From NCBI RefSeq assembly GCF_025148125.1, contig NZ_CP102267.1, positions 3,482,501 through 3,546,500 of the forward strand: a DNA stretch of 64,000 bases, in the 5' to 3' direction. The stretch's first letter is position 1, and each line of letters begins with the position of its first letter. The notes beneath the pieces were generated by a model. That model made no database searches and was not told the DNA's origin. It saw nothing but the letters and a program-made list of their open reading frames with translations. A program made the translations under genes and the position numbers. Source of the DNA: Blautia wexlerae DSM 19850. GTDB taxonomy: Bacteria > Bacillota > Clostridia > Lachnospirales > Lachnospiraceae. Below, one piece after another: positions 52,426-60,311 of this stretch.

Positions 52426-52884
52426 ATGTACCTGGACGGTTTAGATGAGCTGGATCAGAAGATTATCCGGCTGCTTATAGAAAACGCACGTATCTCTTAC
52501 TCTGATATCGGTGAAGAAACCGGTATTTCCAGAGTGGCAGTAAAAGCCCGTATCCAGGCTTTGGAGAAAAGAGGCGTAATCGAAGAATATACAACAATTA
52601 TTAATCCGCAAAAAATCAGTGGGGCTGTATCATGCTATTTTGAAATTGAAACAAAACCGGAGTACCTGGCGCAGGTGACAGATATATTGTACAAAAATGA
52701 TACAGTCTCACAGATTTACCGTGTCACAGGAAGAGACAGGCTTCATGTACATGCCGTTGCTTCATCAGGTGATGAAATGGAGTACTTCCTGCACAATGTC
52801 ATTGATACACTGCCTGGCATTATCAGCTGCAGTTGCAATATGATCTTATCACGCATTAAAGATATTAAAGGATTACGGCTATAA
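52426..52884 (+). CDS. Lrp/AsnC-family transcriptional regulator
   Basis: 152 residues. N-terminal HTH: LDELDQKIIRLLIENARISY then SDIGEETGISRVAVKARIQA. The C-terminal RAM/ACT-like domain starts about residue 68 (SCYFEIETKPEYLAQVTDIL). It probably senses an amino acid. It is divergent from the MATE gene with a 218-base A/T-rich gap, so that exporter is the likely target. GGAGGG precedes the ATG. Confidence 0.9.
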   Translation: MYLDGLDELDQKIIRLLIENARISYSDIGEETGISRVAVKARIQALEKRGVIEEYTTIINPQKISGAVSCYFEIETKPEYLAQVTDILYKNDTVSQIYRVTGRDRLHVHAVASSGDEMEYFLHNVIDTLPGIISCSCNMILSRIKDIKGLRL

Positions 52885-52974
52885 AAGTCAGAAGCTGCAA
52901 CCAACCTTGATCCATACAGTCATATCACCTTGCCAAAGTGAATTAAATATAACGCTCCCAGCCACTTTTTGACT

Positions 52975-54190
52975 TCAACAGTTTGCTCTTCCTGAAACGC
53001 CTCGCAGCTTTTCAAAATAACAATAAAATGCCCATTTTTCGTACACGGGAACATATCCTAAAACGCCATCCTGATATTTCTTCTCATAAAATTTATCCAT
53101 GATATCCAGACTGTCCATCTGCTGTCCAAGTCTTGCTTTTGCTCCGGTCAGCTGCCTGTGCTGTTTTTCCAGTCTTTCAATCTCTTTTTCTATTTCTTCT
53201 GTATCTATTCTTGAACCGATTTTATTCAGAATTGCTTCTTCAAATTTCGGATTCTTCACCAGCTTCCGAATAACTTCTTCCACTGCATTGTTAATCTTCT
53301 CCTCGCTCCATTGTTTACGATATCCACATTTATGACCATCTACCAGGCGACGATGTTTGCAGGCATAATAGAAATAATCCTTATATAAGGTTCCGTCTTT
53401 CTTTTTCTTTCGGTTCACGTTTCCATACATACCGCTTCCACATAACGGACATCTCAATATTCCGGATAAAATATGCTCATGATCGAGGCTATGTGTCTTT
53501 TCATATTTCACACCTGTTTTTTCCCATTTTTGATGAGCCAGCTCCCAGTCTGTTTCCGAAATAATCCCTTCATGGATACCATCGTGCATCATATAATTTT
53601 CCTGCTTTACAATGCGATATTCATTTCTTGTACCAGAAACTTTCTCGTTTTTCCTTCGTCCATAAGCCAGCTTTCCACAGTATACCGGATTATCCAGAAC
53701 GCCTTTTATAAATGATGCGGCAAATGCGTCCAGTGTATTATTCTGTCGTTTTTTCTTTTTATATCCATGCTGGTTCAGCCATGCAGCAATCGCAGAGATT
53801 CCCATATTGGTATGAATAAATTTGTCATAGGTCAGACGAATAATCTCTGCTTCGTCCTCTGCAATCTGCAATTCTCCATTTACTAATTCATAACCATACG
53901 GAGCAAATCCACCATTCCATTTTCCTTCCCTGGCTTTCTGCTTACGTCCCTCCATTGTCTGAACAAGGATATTCTCCCGTTCAATCTCTGCCACCGCAGA
54001 CAAGACAGAAATCATCAGCTTTCCACTATCTTTTGAGCTGTCAATCCCATCTTCTACACAGATCAGATTCACTCCAAAATCCTGCATCCTCTGCAAAGAA
54101 TTTAAAACATCTGCCGCATTACGACCGAATCTGGAAAGCTTGAAAACCAGTACAAACTGTACCTCATCTGTTCCATTCTCAAAAAGGAAA
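52975..54190 (-). pseudogene. Large serine recombinase, truncated at both ends
   Basis: Recombinase text begins ENGTDEVQFVLVFKLSRFGR and has the zinc-ribbon region LRCPLCGSGMYG...YYACKHRR and a C-terminal coiled coil (about 345-380). The N-terminal segment with the catalytic Ser is missing: at 54190 the sequence passes into DNA flanking the tnpB element. The C-terminus diverges after FYEKKYQD. Intact relatives are about 500-550 residues. It is a relic of an integrase of a Tn4451- or phage-type element. Confidence 0.8.
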
Positions 54191-54207
54191 AAACAAACTC
54201 TTGAATA

Positions 54208-54350
54208 GTGACATGCTCTCGCCACTTAAATCTTACAGATTTTGAAGTGGGAGCTTCCTGCTCAATTGCCCTTCAGGGCAAAGCTAAAACAGGCTATCCC
54301 CGCGTGTCCCGCGGTTCTTTTTTATCCGGTTACGGATCTTTTCTGTGCTA
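54208..54350 (-). ncRNA. Probable omegaRNA/reRNA and right end of the tnpB element
   Basis: The 143 bases directly after the tnpB stop fold into several hairpins on the minus strand: CCGCGGG/CGCGGGG region, TTGCCCTgaAGGGCAA, and CACTTC...AAGTGGCGAG. The segment ends GAGCATGTCAC, as IS605-family right ends do. In characterised TnpB systems this RNA binds the nuclease, and the bases just beyond the end (here TATTCAAGAGTTTG) act as guide. Assigned by position and structure, not by expression data. Confidence 0.6.
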
Positions 54351-55457
54351 TTATGCACATTTTTTATATATTCTTTTTCCTTCTTCCAGAATATTGACCG
54401 CCGCATTCACATCCCGGTCCATCCGGTTTCCACATTCGCACAGGTATGTCCGTTCTGATAATGCCAGCTCTTTCTTTTTATGCCCGCATACACTGCATAT
54501 CTTGCTGGATGCAAAATATCTGTCTACTTTTATCAGATATTTTCCACGTTCTTCCAGCTTATATCCAAGCATGGAAAGGAACTGACCGTATCCGTTATCC
54601 TGTATCCCTTTTCCGAAATGCAGGCCTCCGGCTATCCCCTTCAGGTTCAGATCCTCCACACATACCGCGTCATAGTCTTCTGCAAGGCTGTGGCTGAGCT
54701 TATGCTGGAAATCCTTCCTCTGGTTCTTTATCTTTTCATGAGATAATGCAACCTTTTTCTTCTGTTTCTGATAGTTACGGCTGCCCTTTTCACATCTGGA
54801 AAGTTTTCTCTGTTCCCGGGCAAGTTTTTTCTCTGCATTCCGGTAAAACATGGGATATCCGGCTCTTTCACCGGTAGAAAATACACACATCCCATGCATG
54901 GCAAAATCCATCCCCAGGAATTTTTCCGCCTGTCTTTTCTCCACTGTTTGGTTTTCACAGTCGAACAGCAGGCTGGCAAAATATTTTCCGGACGGTTCCC
55001 TGCTCACAGTCACTGATTTCAGCTTCCATCCCTCCTGGATCATACGGTGGAGTTTTATTTTTACCGGCTGCATCTTTGGCAGTTTCAGGAACCTGTCCTG
55101 CAGACAGATATTCCCATTTACCATATTCGTTGTATAGGATTTCCGCGAATGTTTTTTTGATTTATAATGCGGAAATCCCACTCCCGGTTCCCGGAAAAAT
55201 TTCCGGAAAGCCCCTTCCAGATTTAACTGTACATTCGCCAGCGCAAGAGAATCTACCTCTTTCAGCCATGGATATTCTTTTTTATATCCGGCCGGCGTAT
55301 TTTTCAGCATCTTTTTTTCTTCCTGATAATGACGGATCTTATCCGCAAGCATCCGGTTATAGAGAAAACGACTGCAGCCGATCGTCTTCTCTATCTGGGT
55401 TATCTGTTCTTTATTTGGATAGATCCTTATTTTTACTGCCCGGTTTATCTTTCTCAC
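54351..55457 (-). CDS. tnpB: TnpB RNA-guided nuclease-family protein (IS605 OrfB)
   Basis: 368 residues starting at GTG 55457. The N-terminal HTH-like part (VKIRIYPNKEQITQIEKTIG) is followed by the RuvC core: D in FLGMDFAMHG (about 194), E in AVCVEDLNLKG (about 273), and D in CGNRMDRDVNAAVNI (about 350). A zinc finger KICSVCGHKK...YLCECG lies between. All three catalytic acids are present, so the nuclease looks intact. It would use the adjacent omegaRNA to cut DNA at a TAM. Confidence 0.9.
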   Translation of the reverse strand: MRKINRAVKIRIYPNKEQITQIEKTIGCSRFLYNRMLADKIRHYQEEKKMLKNTPAGYKKEYPWLKEVDSLALANVQLNLEGAFRKFFREPGVGFPHYKSKKHSRKSYTTNMVNGNICLQDRFLKLPKMQPVKIKLHRMIQEGWKLKSVTVSREPSGKYFASLLFDCENQTVEKRQAEKFLGMDFAMHGMCVFSTGERAGYPMFYRNAEKKLAREQRKLSRCEKGSRNYQKQKKKVALSHEKIKNQRKDFQHKLSHSLAEDYDAVCVEDLNLKGIAGGLHFGKGIQDNGYGQFLSMLGYKLEERGKYLIKVDRYFASSKICSVCGHKKKELALSERTYLCECGNRMDRDVNAAVNILEEGKRIYKKCA

Positions 55458-55773
55458 CCTGACTCTCTATATACTGATGGATTGTTTCAACAGGTGCTAT
55501 ATTTCAAAGATTTCTTTTGTTCTCTCTGACATCTTATCGTCCAGCATCTTTCTGCTATATTTCATAACCAGAATCAAACAAAAACACTGAATGAGAATTA
55601 TTATCTAAACTCATTATGTACACTCACTTATTGCTTATTTCGACCGTCCAAATTCCAAGAGCATATTGTTCTTTTTTTTCTATTATAATATATTTATTGT
55701 ATCAGAACAAGTGTTTTTGCGATTTTTTATGAATTTGAGCAGACATGCTCGAATGTGCAATTCATCCCATCAC
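55458..55773. other. Upstream flank of tnpB
   Basis: Contains a short minus-strand coding-like stretch (MKYSRKMLDDKMSERTKEIF, then after a frame change ETIHQYIESQGEKDKPG) that ends at tnpB; identity unknown. From about 55600 the DNA is A/T-rich without a gene. Confidence 0.35.
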
Positions 55774-55896
55774 CTATAGGACGCCACTGAAAAACTATTT
55801 TTATACACATTATATAGTAGATTAAAACAAATAAAAACACTTTATATTGTACTGCTTTATGCAAAATAAAGACTTTTTCAGTGGCGTCCCTATAGA
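55774..55896. mobile_element. MITE-like element with 16-bp perfect terminal inverted repeats
   Basis: GGACGCCACTGAAAAA at 55779-55794 is the exact reverse complement of 55874-55889, enclosing 79 A/T-rich bases. The symmetry extends imperfectly outward (CACCTATA / TATAGAGGTG). No coding capacity. A non-autonomous derivative of an IS is the simplest reading. Confidence 0.65.
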
Positions 55897-55961
55897 GGTG
55901 AGGGAATTCCTGCTACGGTTATTAAATCAAAACCTCCGACAGAATTTATCTTATAAACAGC

Positions 55962-55981
55962 AAAAAACTCCCGAAGGAGCT
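55962..55981 (-). terminator. Terminator after the tnpV-like gene
   Basis: On the minus strand GCTCC-TTCG-GGAG is followed by T6. The compact UUCG-loop stem lies 10 bases after the stop codon. Confidence 0.7.
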
Positions 55982-55990
55982 TTCCACACT

Positions 55991-56314
55991 TTAAATATAC
56001 ACCAATTCTTTTAACACAATCTCTTCTGCCATATTACGAATACCATTTACCGCTCTGACCCATTCCATCTGATCACAAACTTTCAATTCTTCCGTAATGC
56101 CCTGCCTCTCCATCATCTGACGCACCAGAATATCCATTCTCTCCTGTGCTTCATCGTCCACAGTATTCAGATGTTCTGTCAGTCTGTCTTCCAACATATA
56201 CAGTGAATACATTGCCGGACGATGCTCTTTCAGATATGTTCTCCGTAGCATTCCATATTTTCCATAATGCGGTTCTTCATCTGTACTGACAAGATTCGTC
56301 AAGCGATTAGGCAT
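55991..56314 (-). CDS. TnpV-family transposon-encoded protein
   Basis: 107 residues: YGKYGMLRRTYLKEHRPAMY, LNTVDDEAQERMDILVRQMM and QMEWVRAVNGIRNMAEEIVL match the TnpV family, small accessory proteins carried by Tn4451-like and other conjugative or mobilisable Firmicute elements. Function unproven. The first ~10 residues (MPNRLTNLVS) are unlike the family and lie exactly where a plus-strand HTH fragment begins, so the gene is probably cut at its 5' end. Confidence 0.7.
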   Translation of the reverse strand: MPNRLTNLVSTDEEPHYGKYGMLRRTYLKEHRPAMYSLYMLEDRLTEHLNTVDDEAQERMDILVRQMMERQGITEELKVCDQMEWVRAVNGIRNMAEEIVLKELVYI

Positions 56315-56498
56315 TTCTGCTAATGAGCTGTTTTATCCTGACGCTTCGGAACAGGAAAAGCAAGTACAGCATTTCATGGGAAAGTTTCTGGCCTGTACCG
56401 AGGATGAGCGGCAGATTATCTTGAAAACACTGGATTATATGGCGGAGCAGTTTATCAGCCGACGTTACAAATCCTCCGATCCGCAAAATTATGAATAA
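56313..56498 (+). pseudogene. C-terminal fragment of an XRE-type HTH regulator
   Basis: An open frame without a start: ISANELFYPDASEQEKQVQH then FMGKFLACTEDERQIILKTL ending DPQNYE and stop, the tail found after the HTH in many element-borne Cro/CI-like regulators. Its 5' part is replaced by the tnpV-like gene on the other strand. It is followed by an intact terminator. Confidence 0.6.
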
Positions 56499-56543
56499 AA
56501 CCAGCAGGGCAAAATGCAATTTGTTTCTGCTGGTTTTATTTTG
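56496..56543. terminator. Bidirectional terminator between HTH fragment and AraC gene
   Basis: AAAACCAGCAG / CTGCTGGTTTT stem with T-rich tails on both strands. It ends the plus-strand fragment and, from the other side, the araC-type gene. Confidence 0.7.
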
Positions 56544-56577
56544 CCTCCGGCAGTAGACGTAATTTTTCCTAGCCCAA

Positions 56578-57549
56578 TCAATCGCCACTATTTTGTTTCC
56601 GGTATTCAGCCGGTGCAATCTTCATGACATCTCGAAATGCTGTTGCAAATTTACTCTGATTCTCATATCCAACCTGGCTGGCAATTTCTGCTATGGTTGC
56701 CTGCGTCTGACGAAGCAGAGCAGCGGCCTGTTTCATGCGGTACACTTTCATATAGGTTCCAATGGGCTGTCCATAAACTCCCTTGAACGTATCCTTTAAG
56801 GTTGCCGTATTGATAAGATACTCTTTGGAAAGTTCCTCAATCGTTGGCCGTTCCTGCAAGTTGGAGATAAGCCGCTTGTGAATGTCCCGTACAATCTCCA
56901 CCTGGGGAGAAGTATATAACTCTCGCTGCTTTTCTTTATTTACATCCACCATACACAAGAATAAGAGAAGCTCCTGCACCTTCAGCATGAAGTATGGCTT
57001 TTGCAGGCGATCCGGTACGGAATACAGTTCAGAAAAGATATGCTCAATCTCATCCTTGGCCCGCATGACAAAGCATGAGCCATCGGCACAAAATTTGTTT
57101 TTGAAATCTGCAATACCAATACCGCTCTCGGCGAGGATTCCAGGCGGATTTTGAGAAACCAGCTCCAGATCAAGCACTACTGAGATTCCGCGATAATGTC
57201 TCAAAGGAAAGGCCATTTCAGAAGCACAGTTATCCATTGTATGAATGGAAAGATCCCCTTCTCCGAGGTACAGGCAGGAACCGCTTTGCAATACGCTCCC
57301 TTCACGCCCTTCCCGGCAATGATTGATCTCCAGCACATTCTTATCAATGGTTCCGTCCCAATAACAACTCGTTGCTTCAAAATCATTGTAAATAAGCTGG
57401 ATACCGGGATAAACCTGATAGACTGTCATAAGCCCCAGGCCATCCTCACAGTCCATTTTATAGACGGTGCAATATCCGTCATTATCTTTTGGAATAATCG
57501 CAGATAACCCCGTAGCATTGGTGATAGGGTTTTTGTTCATAGTATTCAT
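56578..57549 (-). CDS. AraC-family regulator of the MATE-feo operon (inferred)
   Basis: 323 residues from ATG 57549; ATG 57540 (MNKNPITNATGLSAI) is nearly as good. A longer frame to 57651 runs through the promoter and is rejected. N-terminal ligand domain (MTVYQVYPGIQLIYNDFEAT) of PchR-like style. C-terminal double HTH: TIEELSKEYLINTATLKDTF and IAEIASQVGYENQSKFATAF. Its promoter carries the same ~40-base element, at the same distance to the -10, as the MATE-feoAB operon. I infer positive autoregulation and activation of that operon. Confidence 0.88.
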   Translation of the reverse strand: MNTMNKNPITNATGLSAIIPKDNDGYCTVYKMDCEDGLGLMTVYQVYPGIQLIYNDFEATSCYWDGTIDKNVLEINHCREGREGSVLQSGSCLYLGEGDLSIHTMDNCASEMAFPLRHYRGISVVLDLELVSQNPPGILAESGIGIADFKNKFCADGSCFVMRAKDEIEHIFSELYSVPDRLQKPYFMLKVQELLLFLCMVDVNKEKQRELYTSPQVEIVRDIHKRLISNLQERPTIEELSKEYLINTATLKDTFKGVYGQPIGTYMKVYRMKQAAALLRQTQATIAEIASQVGYENQSKFATAFRDVMKIAPAEYRKQNSGD

Positions 57550-57595
57550 TCCGTTATCTCGTATTTGTTCTGCCAGGATTCTCCTGGCGTCTTTT

Positions 57596-57660
57596 ATTAT
57601 ATAGTTTTTTCTCATTTTATACCGCTCCAATCGGCAGGATGTGCAATCCAATCAGAAAGC
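57596..57660 (-). promoter_or_regulatory. AraC-type operator and promoter of the regulator gene
   Basis: On the minus strand an element (57621-57660) with CAATCC/GGATTG halves and GGAGCG is followed after 21 bases by a perfect TATAAT (57596-57601). No good -35 is present, as expected for an activated promoter. The leader then forms the hairpin GCCAGGA-gaa-TCCTGGC. The element matches 61809-61848 at about three quarters of positions. Confidence 0.7.
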
Positions 57661-57752
57661 AAATTCTATTATAGTGCAGCCCTGCCGAATGTGCAAATAT
57701 ACGAAAAAGCCGATGCCCTCCAAAACGGAAAACATCGGCTATATGCGGGATT

Positions 57753-57896
57753 TTATTTGCTGCAATATTCCTTTCCTACACAACCGGAACAACTGCCGCT
57801 ACAACAAGAACCATTTTTGCGGTTCTTATGGATTTTTCGCACAGCCCATATTGCATAGAAAACAATCCCGATAAGGATTATACCAGTAACAAGCAT
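57753..57896 (-). CDS. FeoB-associated Cys-rich membrane protein
   Basis: 47 residues, below normal gene-calling length. An N-terminal membrane segment (MLVTGIILIGIVFYAIWAV) is followed by basic KIHKNRKNGS and a Cys cluster CCSGSCSGCVGKEYC with five cysteines. It matches the FeoB-associated Cys-rich family found downstream of feoB in Firmicutes and presumed to aid iron delivery. AAAGGAG lies just before the ATG. It is the last gene of the MATE-feoA-feoB operon. Confidence 0.8.
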   Translation of the reverse strand: MLVTGIILIGIVFYAIWAVRKIHKNRKNGSCCSGSCSGCVGKEYCSK

Positions 57897-57931
57897 CTAA
57901 AACTCCTTTCTGACTGGAAACTCACAACTTA

Positions 57932-58033
57932 TTAGCTTTGGGTCTCCGATCCTCTTTTCAAAATCCAAAGTCCAAATGCGACCACTGATAAAATGGCCGC
58001 TGAACGAAGCACTTTTCCAAACGTCATATTCAT
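57932..58033 (-). CDS. Small single-pass membrane peptide between feoB and the Cys-rich gene
   Basis: 33 residues starting three bases after the feoB stop (or 31 from the second ATG at 58027, which has TGAGGT at six bases). Basic start MNMTFGKVLRSAA, one hydrophobic segment ILSVVAFGLWIL, polar tail KRGSETQS. No family recognised. Size, position and ribosome site suggest a real Feo accessory peptide. Confidence 0.5.
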   Translation of the reverse strand: MNMTFGKVLRSAAILSVVAFGLWILKRGSETQS

Positions 58034-58036
58034 ACC

Positions 58037-60076
58037 TCACAGCAAAAGTCCAACACGATAAACCACAAAAGTAACAGCCCAGGCCACAACCAACTGGAAC
58101 AGGGCCGAGAACAGCATCCACCTTGTACTGCCGGATTCCTTGCGAATTGTAGCCAGGGCCGCTGCACAGGGAACGTAAAGCAGGCAGAAAATCATCAGGC
58201 AAAACGCATTGAGCTGTCCAAAACCGGCTGCACCCAGGATGCCGACCAATGTATCCATTCCCGCGCCGGAGTTGATATTGGGAATCCCAAACAGAACGGC
58301 ACAACTGGACACCACAACCTCTTTTGCAGAGATGCCAGCAATCAGAGCAACCGCTATCTGCCAGAATCCCAGTCCAATCGGTGCAAAGATCGGTACAAGC
58401 CAATGGCCCAGGATAGACCCGAAGCTGTCTGCCATTTCCATAGTATAGCCATGCGGCCCAAAGTTCAGGATCACCCACATAAGGATAGATGCTACAAAGA
58501 TGGTAGTACCTGCTTTGGTAAGGTAGTCCTTTACCTTTTCCCATACATAGATTGCCACAGTTCTGGCGCTGGGGGCCTTATATTCCGGCAGCTCAATCAG
58601 CAGATAATTTTCCGATTTTCTCCGGTCAATCAAATGGATGATCGCCGCTACCAGGATAGCGACCACCAGGCCGATCAGGTACATGGAATAGGCCACGAGC
58701 ATGGCGCGTTCCTGAAAGAACATCTCGGCAAACAAGATGTAGATTGGCAGACGGGCGCTGCAACTCATAAAGGGCGTAATCAACATGACCTTAAAACGAT
58801 CACGCCGGTTTTCCAAAGACCGTGAAGCCATGATTGCCGGAACAGTGCAGCCAAATCCCAAAATCATGGGGATAAATGCCCGTCCGGAAAGTCCCAGCTT
58901 GCTCATAATCCCTTCCATGACATACGCAACACGGGCCATATATCCGCTGTCCTCCAGAAAAGCCAATGCCAGAAACAGAATGAAAATGTTCGGCAGGAAA
59001 GTCAGGATACCGCCCACACCGGCGATGATGCCGTCTACCAGCAGGGAGCGCAGCACTTCATTGACCCCGACAGCAATCAGTCCATCGCTTATCAATGCCG
59101 ACAGGCTCTCAATTCCTAATTCCAGGAATCCTTTCAGCCAATCGCCAATGGTAAAGGTCAGGAAGAACACCGCCGCCATGACAACGAGGAAAATCGGGAT
59201 GCTCCAAAACTTATGCGTCAATACACGGTCTGCCTTTTCCGTCAAAGCGTCTTGACGATCCTTATTGACCAGAATCTCCCTGATGATTTCCTCAATAAAA
59301 TCATACTTCTCATTGATAATGTCGGATTCATAGTTCCGGTCGATCACATCCGGCATATTGACCGGATAACGTGCAGAGATTTCCTTATCCTGCTCCAGCA
59401 GCTTAATGGCGTGCCAGCGGTAATTGGACAGGTTCGGATATTTCCGCTTCAGCTCTGCCATGATAAGATCAATCTTGTCCTCAATAGCATCACTGTAAAC
59501 CATTGCGTATTCTGAATGGTGGTCGTGCCGGTGTTTTGGAGTATATTTATGATGATGAATCAGACACTCCGGATCTTTACAGTCTTTATGGTGCGCGGCT
59601 GCATGAAGCAGCACATCCAGTCCTGTCCGTTTTCTGGCTGAAACTGGAATGACCGGGATGCCCAGCATTTCCGGCAGTCTGTGTGTGTCAATCTCCATGC
59701 CGCGCTTTTCCACAATGTCCATCATGTTCAGCGCCAGCACAACCGGCTTGCCCAGCTCCAAAAGCTGCAAAGTTAAGTATAGGTTTCGCTCCAGAGCGGA
59801 AGCGTCCGCAACATCAATAATCACATCGACTTCATCGCTTAGTATAAACTGTCTGGATACCTGTTCTTCCATTGTGTAGGAGGTCAGGCTGTAAGTGCCA
59901 GGAAGATCGACCAGTCGAATATTCAGATCATGGTCTTTAATGGCACCCTCTACTTTCTCAACGGTTACACCTGGCCAGTTTGCCACTTTCAGATTTGCAC
60001 CGGTGTAAGCATTGAAAAGTGTTGTCTTTCCGCAGTTCGGATTTCCGATGAAGCCGATAGTCAAATTTTCTCTCAT
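58037..60076 (-). CDS. feoB: Ferrous iron transporter FeoB
   Basis: 679 residues. The N-terminal G domain has G1 GNPNCGKTT (about 11), G3 DLPGTYSL (about 57) and G4 NMMD (about 115). A His-rich linker HHHKYTPKHRHDHHSEY lies at about 175-190. Membrane core with two Gate repeats: GGILTFLPNIFILFLALAFL, FGCTVPAIMA, SCSARLPIY and ISAKEVVVSS. It imports Fe2+ across the membrane. It is six bases after feoA. Confidence 0.95.
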   Translation of the reverse strand: MRENLTIGFIGNPNCGKTTLFNAYTGANLKVANWPGVTVEKVEGAIKDHDLNIRLVDLPGTYSLTSYTMEEQVSRQFILSDEVDVIIDVADASALERNLYLTLQLLELGKPVVLALNMMDIVEKRGMEIDTHRLPEMLGIPVIPVSARKRTGLDVLLHAAAHHKDCKDPECLIHHHKYTPKHRHDHHSEYAMVYSDAIEDKIDLIMAELKRKYPNLSNYRWHAIKLLEQDKEISARYPVNMPDVIDRNYESDIINEKYDFIEEIIREILVNKDRQDALTEKADRVLTHKFWSIPIFLVVMAAVFFLTFTIGDWLKGFLELGIESLSALISDGLIAVGVNEVLRSLLVDGIIAGVGGILTFLPNIFILFLALAFLEDSGYMARVAYVMEGIMSKLGLSGRAFIPMILGFGCTVPAIMASRSLENRRDRFKVMLITPFMSCSARLPIYILFAEMFFQERAMLVAYSMYLIGLVVAILVAAIIHLIDRRKSENYLLIELPEYKAPSARTVAIYVWEKVKDYLTKAGTTIFVASILMWVILNFGPHGYTMEMADSFGSILGHWLVPIFAPIGLGFWQIAVALIAGISAKEVVVSSCAVLFGIPNINSGAGMDTLVGILGAAGFGQLNAFCLMIFCLLYVPCAAALATIRKESGSTRWMLFSALFQLVVAWAVTFVVYRVGLLL

Positions 60077-60082
60077 CGGAAT

Positions 60083-60298
60083 TTACCCCACTAAAATATT
60101 CTTTGTGATATTGCGCCCAAGTGCAAAGCGTGTTCCCCTGACTTTCACAATCAGGACACCCCGACTTTTGCTGTTCAGAACAGCGATAGAGGTTCCACGG
60201 GTCATCCCAAGGGCCTCCAAACGCTTTTCTATATTGACAGGCAGATCAATATCCTCAACTTTATATTCATTTCCTATTTTTCCATCGCAAAGATACAT
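60083..60298 (-). CDS. feoA: Ferrous iron transport protein FeoA
   Basis: 71 residues, SH3-like FeoA fold: IEKRLEALGMTRGTSIAVLN and RGTRFALGRNITKNILV. A cytosolic partner of FeoB. Slightly shorter than most FeoA at the N-terminus. It lies 13 bases after the MATE stop and six bases before feoB, so all three are one transcript. Confidence 0.9.
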   Translation of the reverse strand: MYLCDGKIGNEYKVEDIDLPVNIEKRLEALGMTRGTSIAVLNSKSRGVLIVKVRGTRFALGRNITKNILVG

Positions 60299-60311
60299 GA
60301 ACGCTCCCTCC

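Larger units (their letters stand above)
54208..55600 (-). mobile_element. IS200/IS605-superfamily tnpB-only element (approximate bounds)
   Basis: The right end near 54208 is well defined by the hairpin and GTCAC terminus. The left end is somewhere upstream of tnpB (55.46-55.60 kb), and I could not fix it. No Y1 transposase (tnpA) is present, so this is a non-autonomous or IS1341-like copy. It sits next to the broken serine recombinase. Confidence 0.55.

Noticed and set aside
52975..55457. IS607-type element (serine recombinase plus tnpB as one transposon)
   Set aside because: The recombinase is the large type with zinc ribbon and coiled coil, not the small IS607 TnpA, and the tnpB element's right end lies between the two genes.
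57550..57651. 34-codon N-terminal extension of the AraC regulator at 56578
   Set aside because: It contains the operator and TATAAT of the gene's own promoter, so it cannot be in the message.
57897..58544. 215-codon minus-strand open frame overlapping the 3' end of feoB
   Set aside because: It is out of frame with feoB throughout, rich in Trp/Cys/Arg with no family features, and incompatible with the well-placed small genes at 57932 and 57753.
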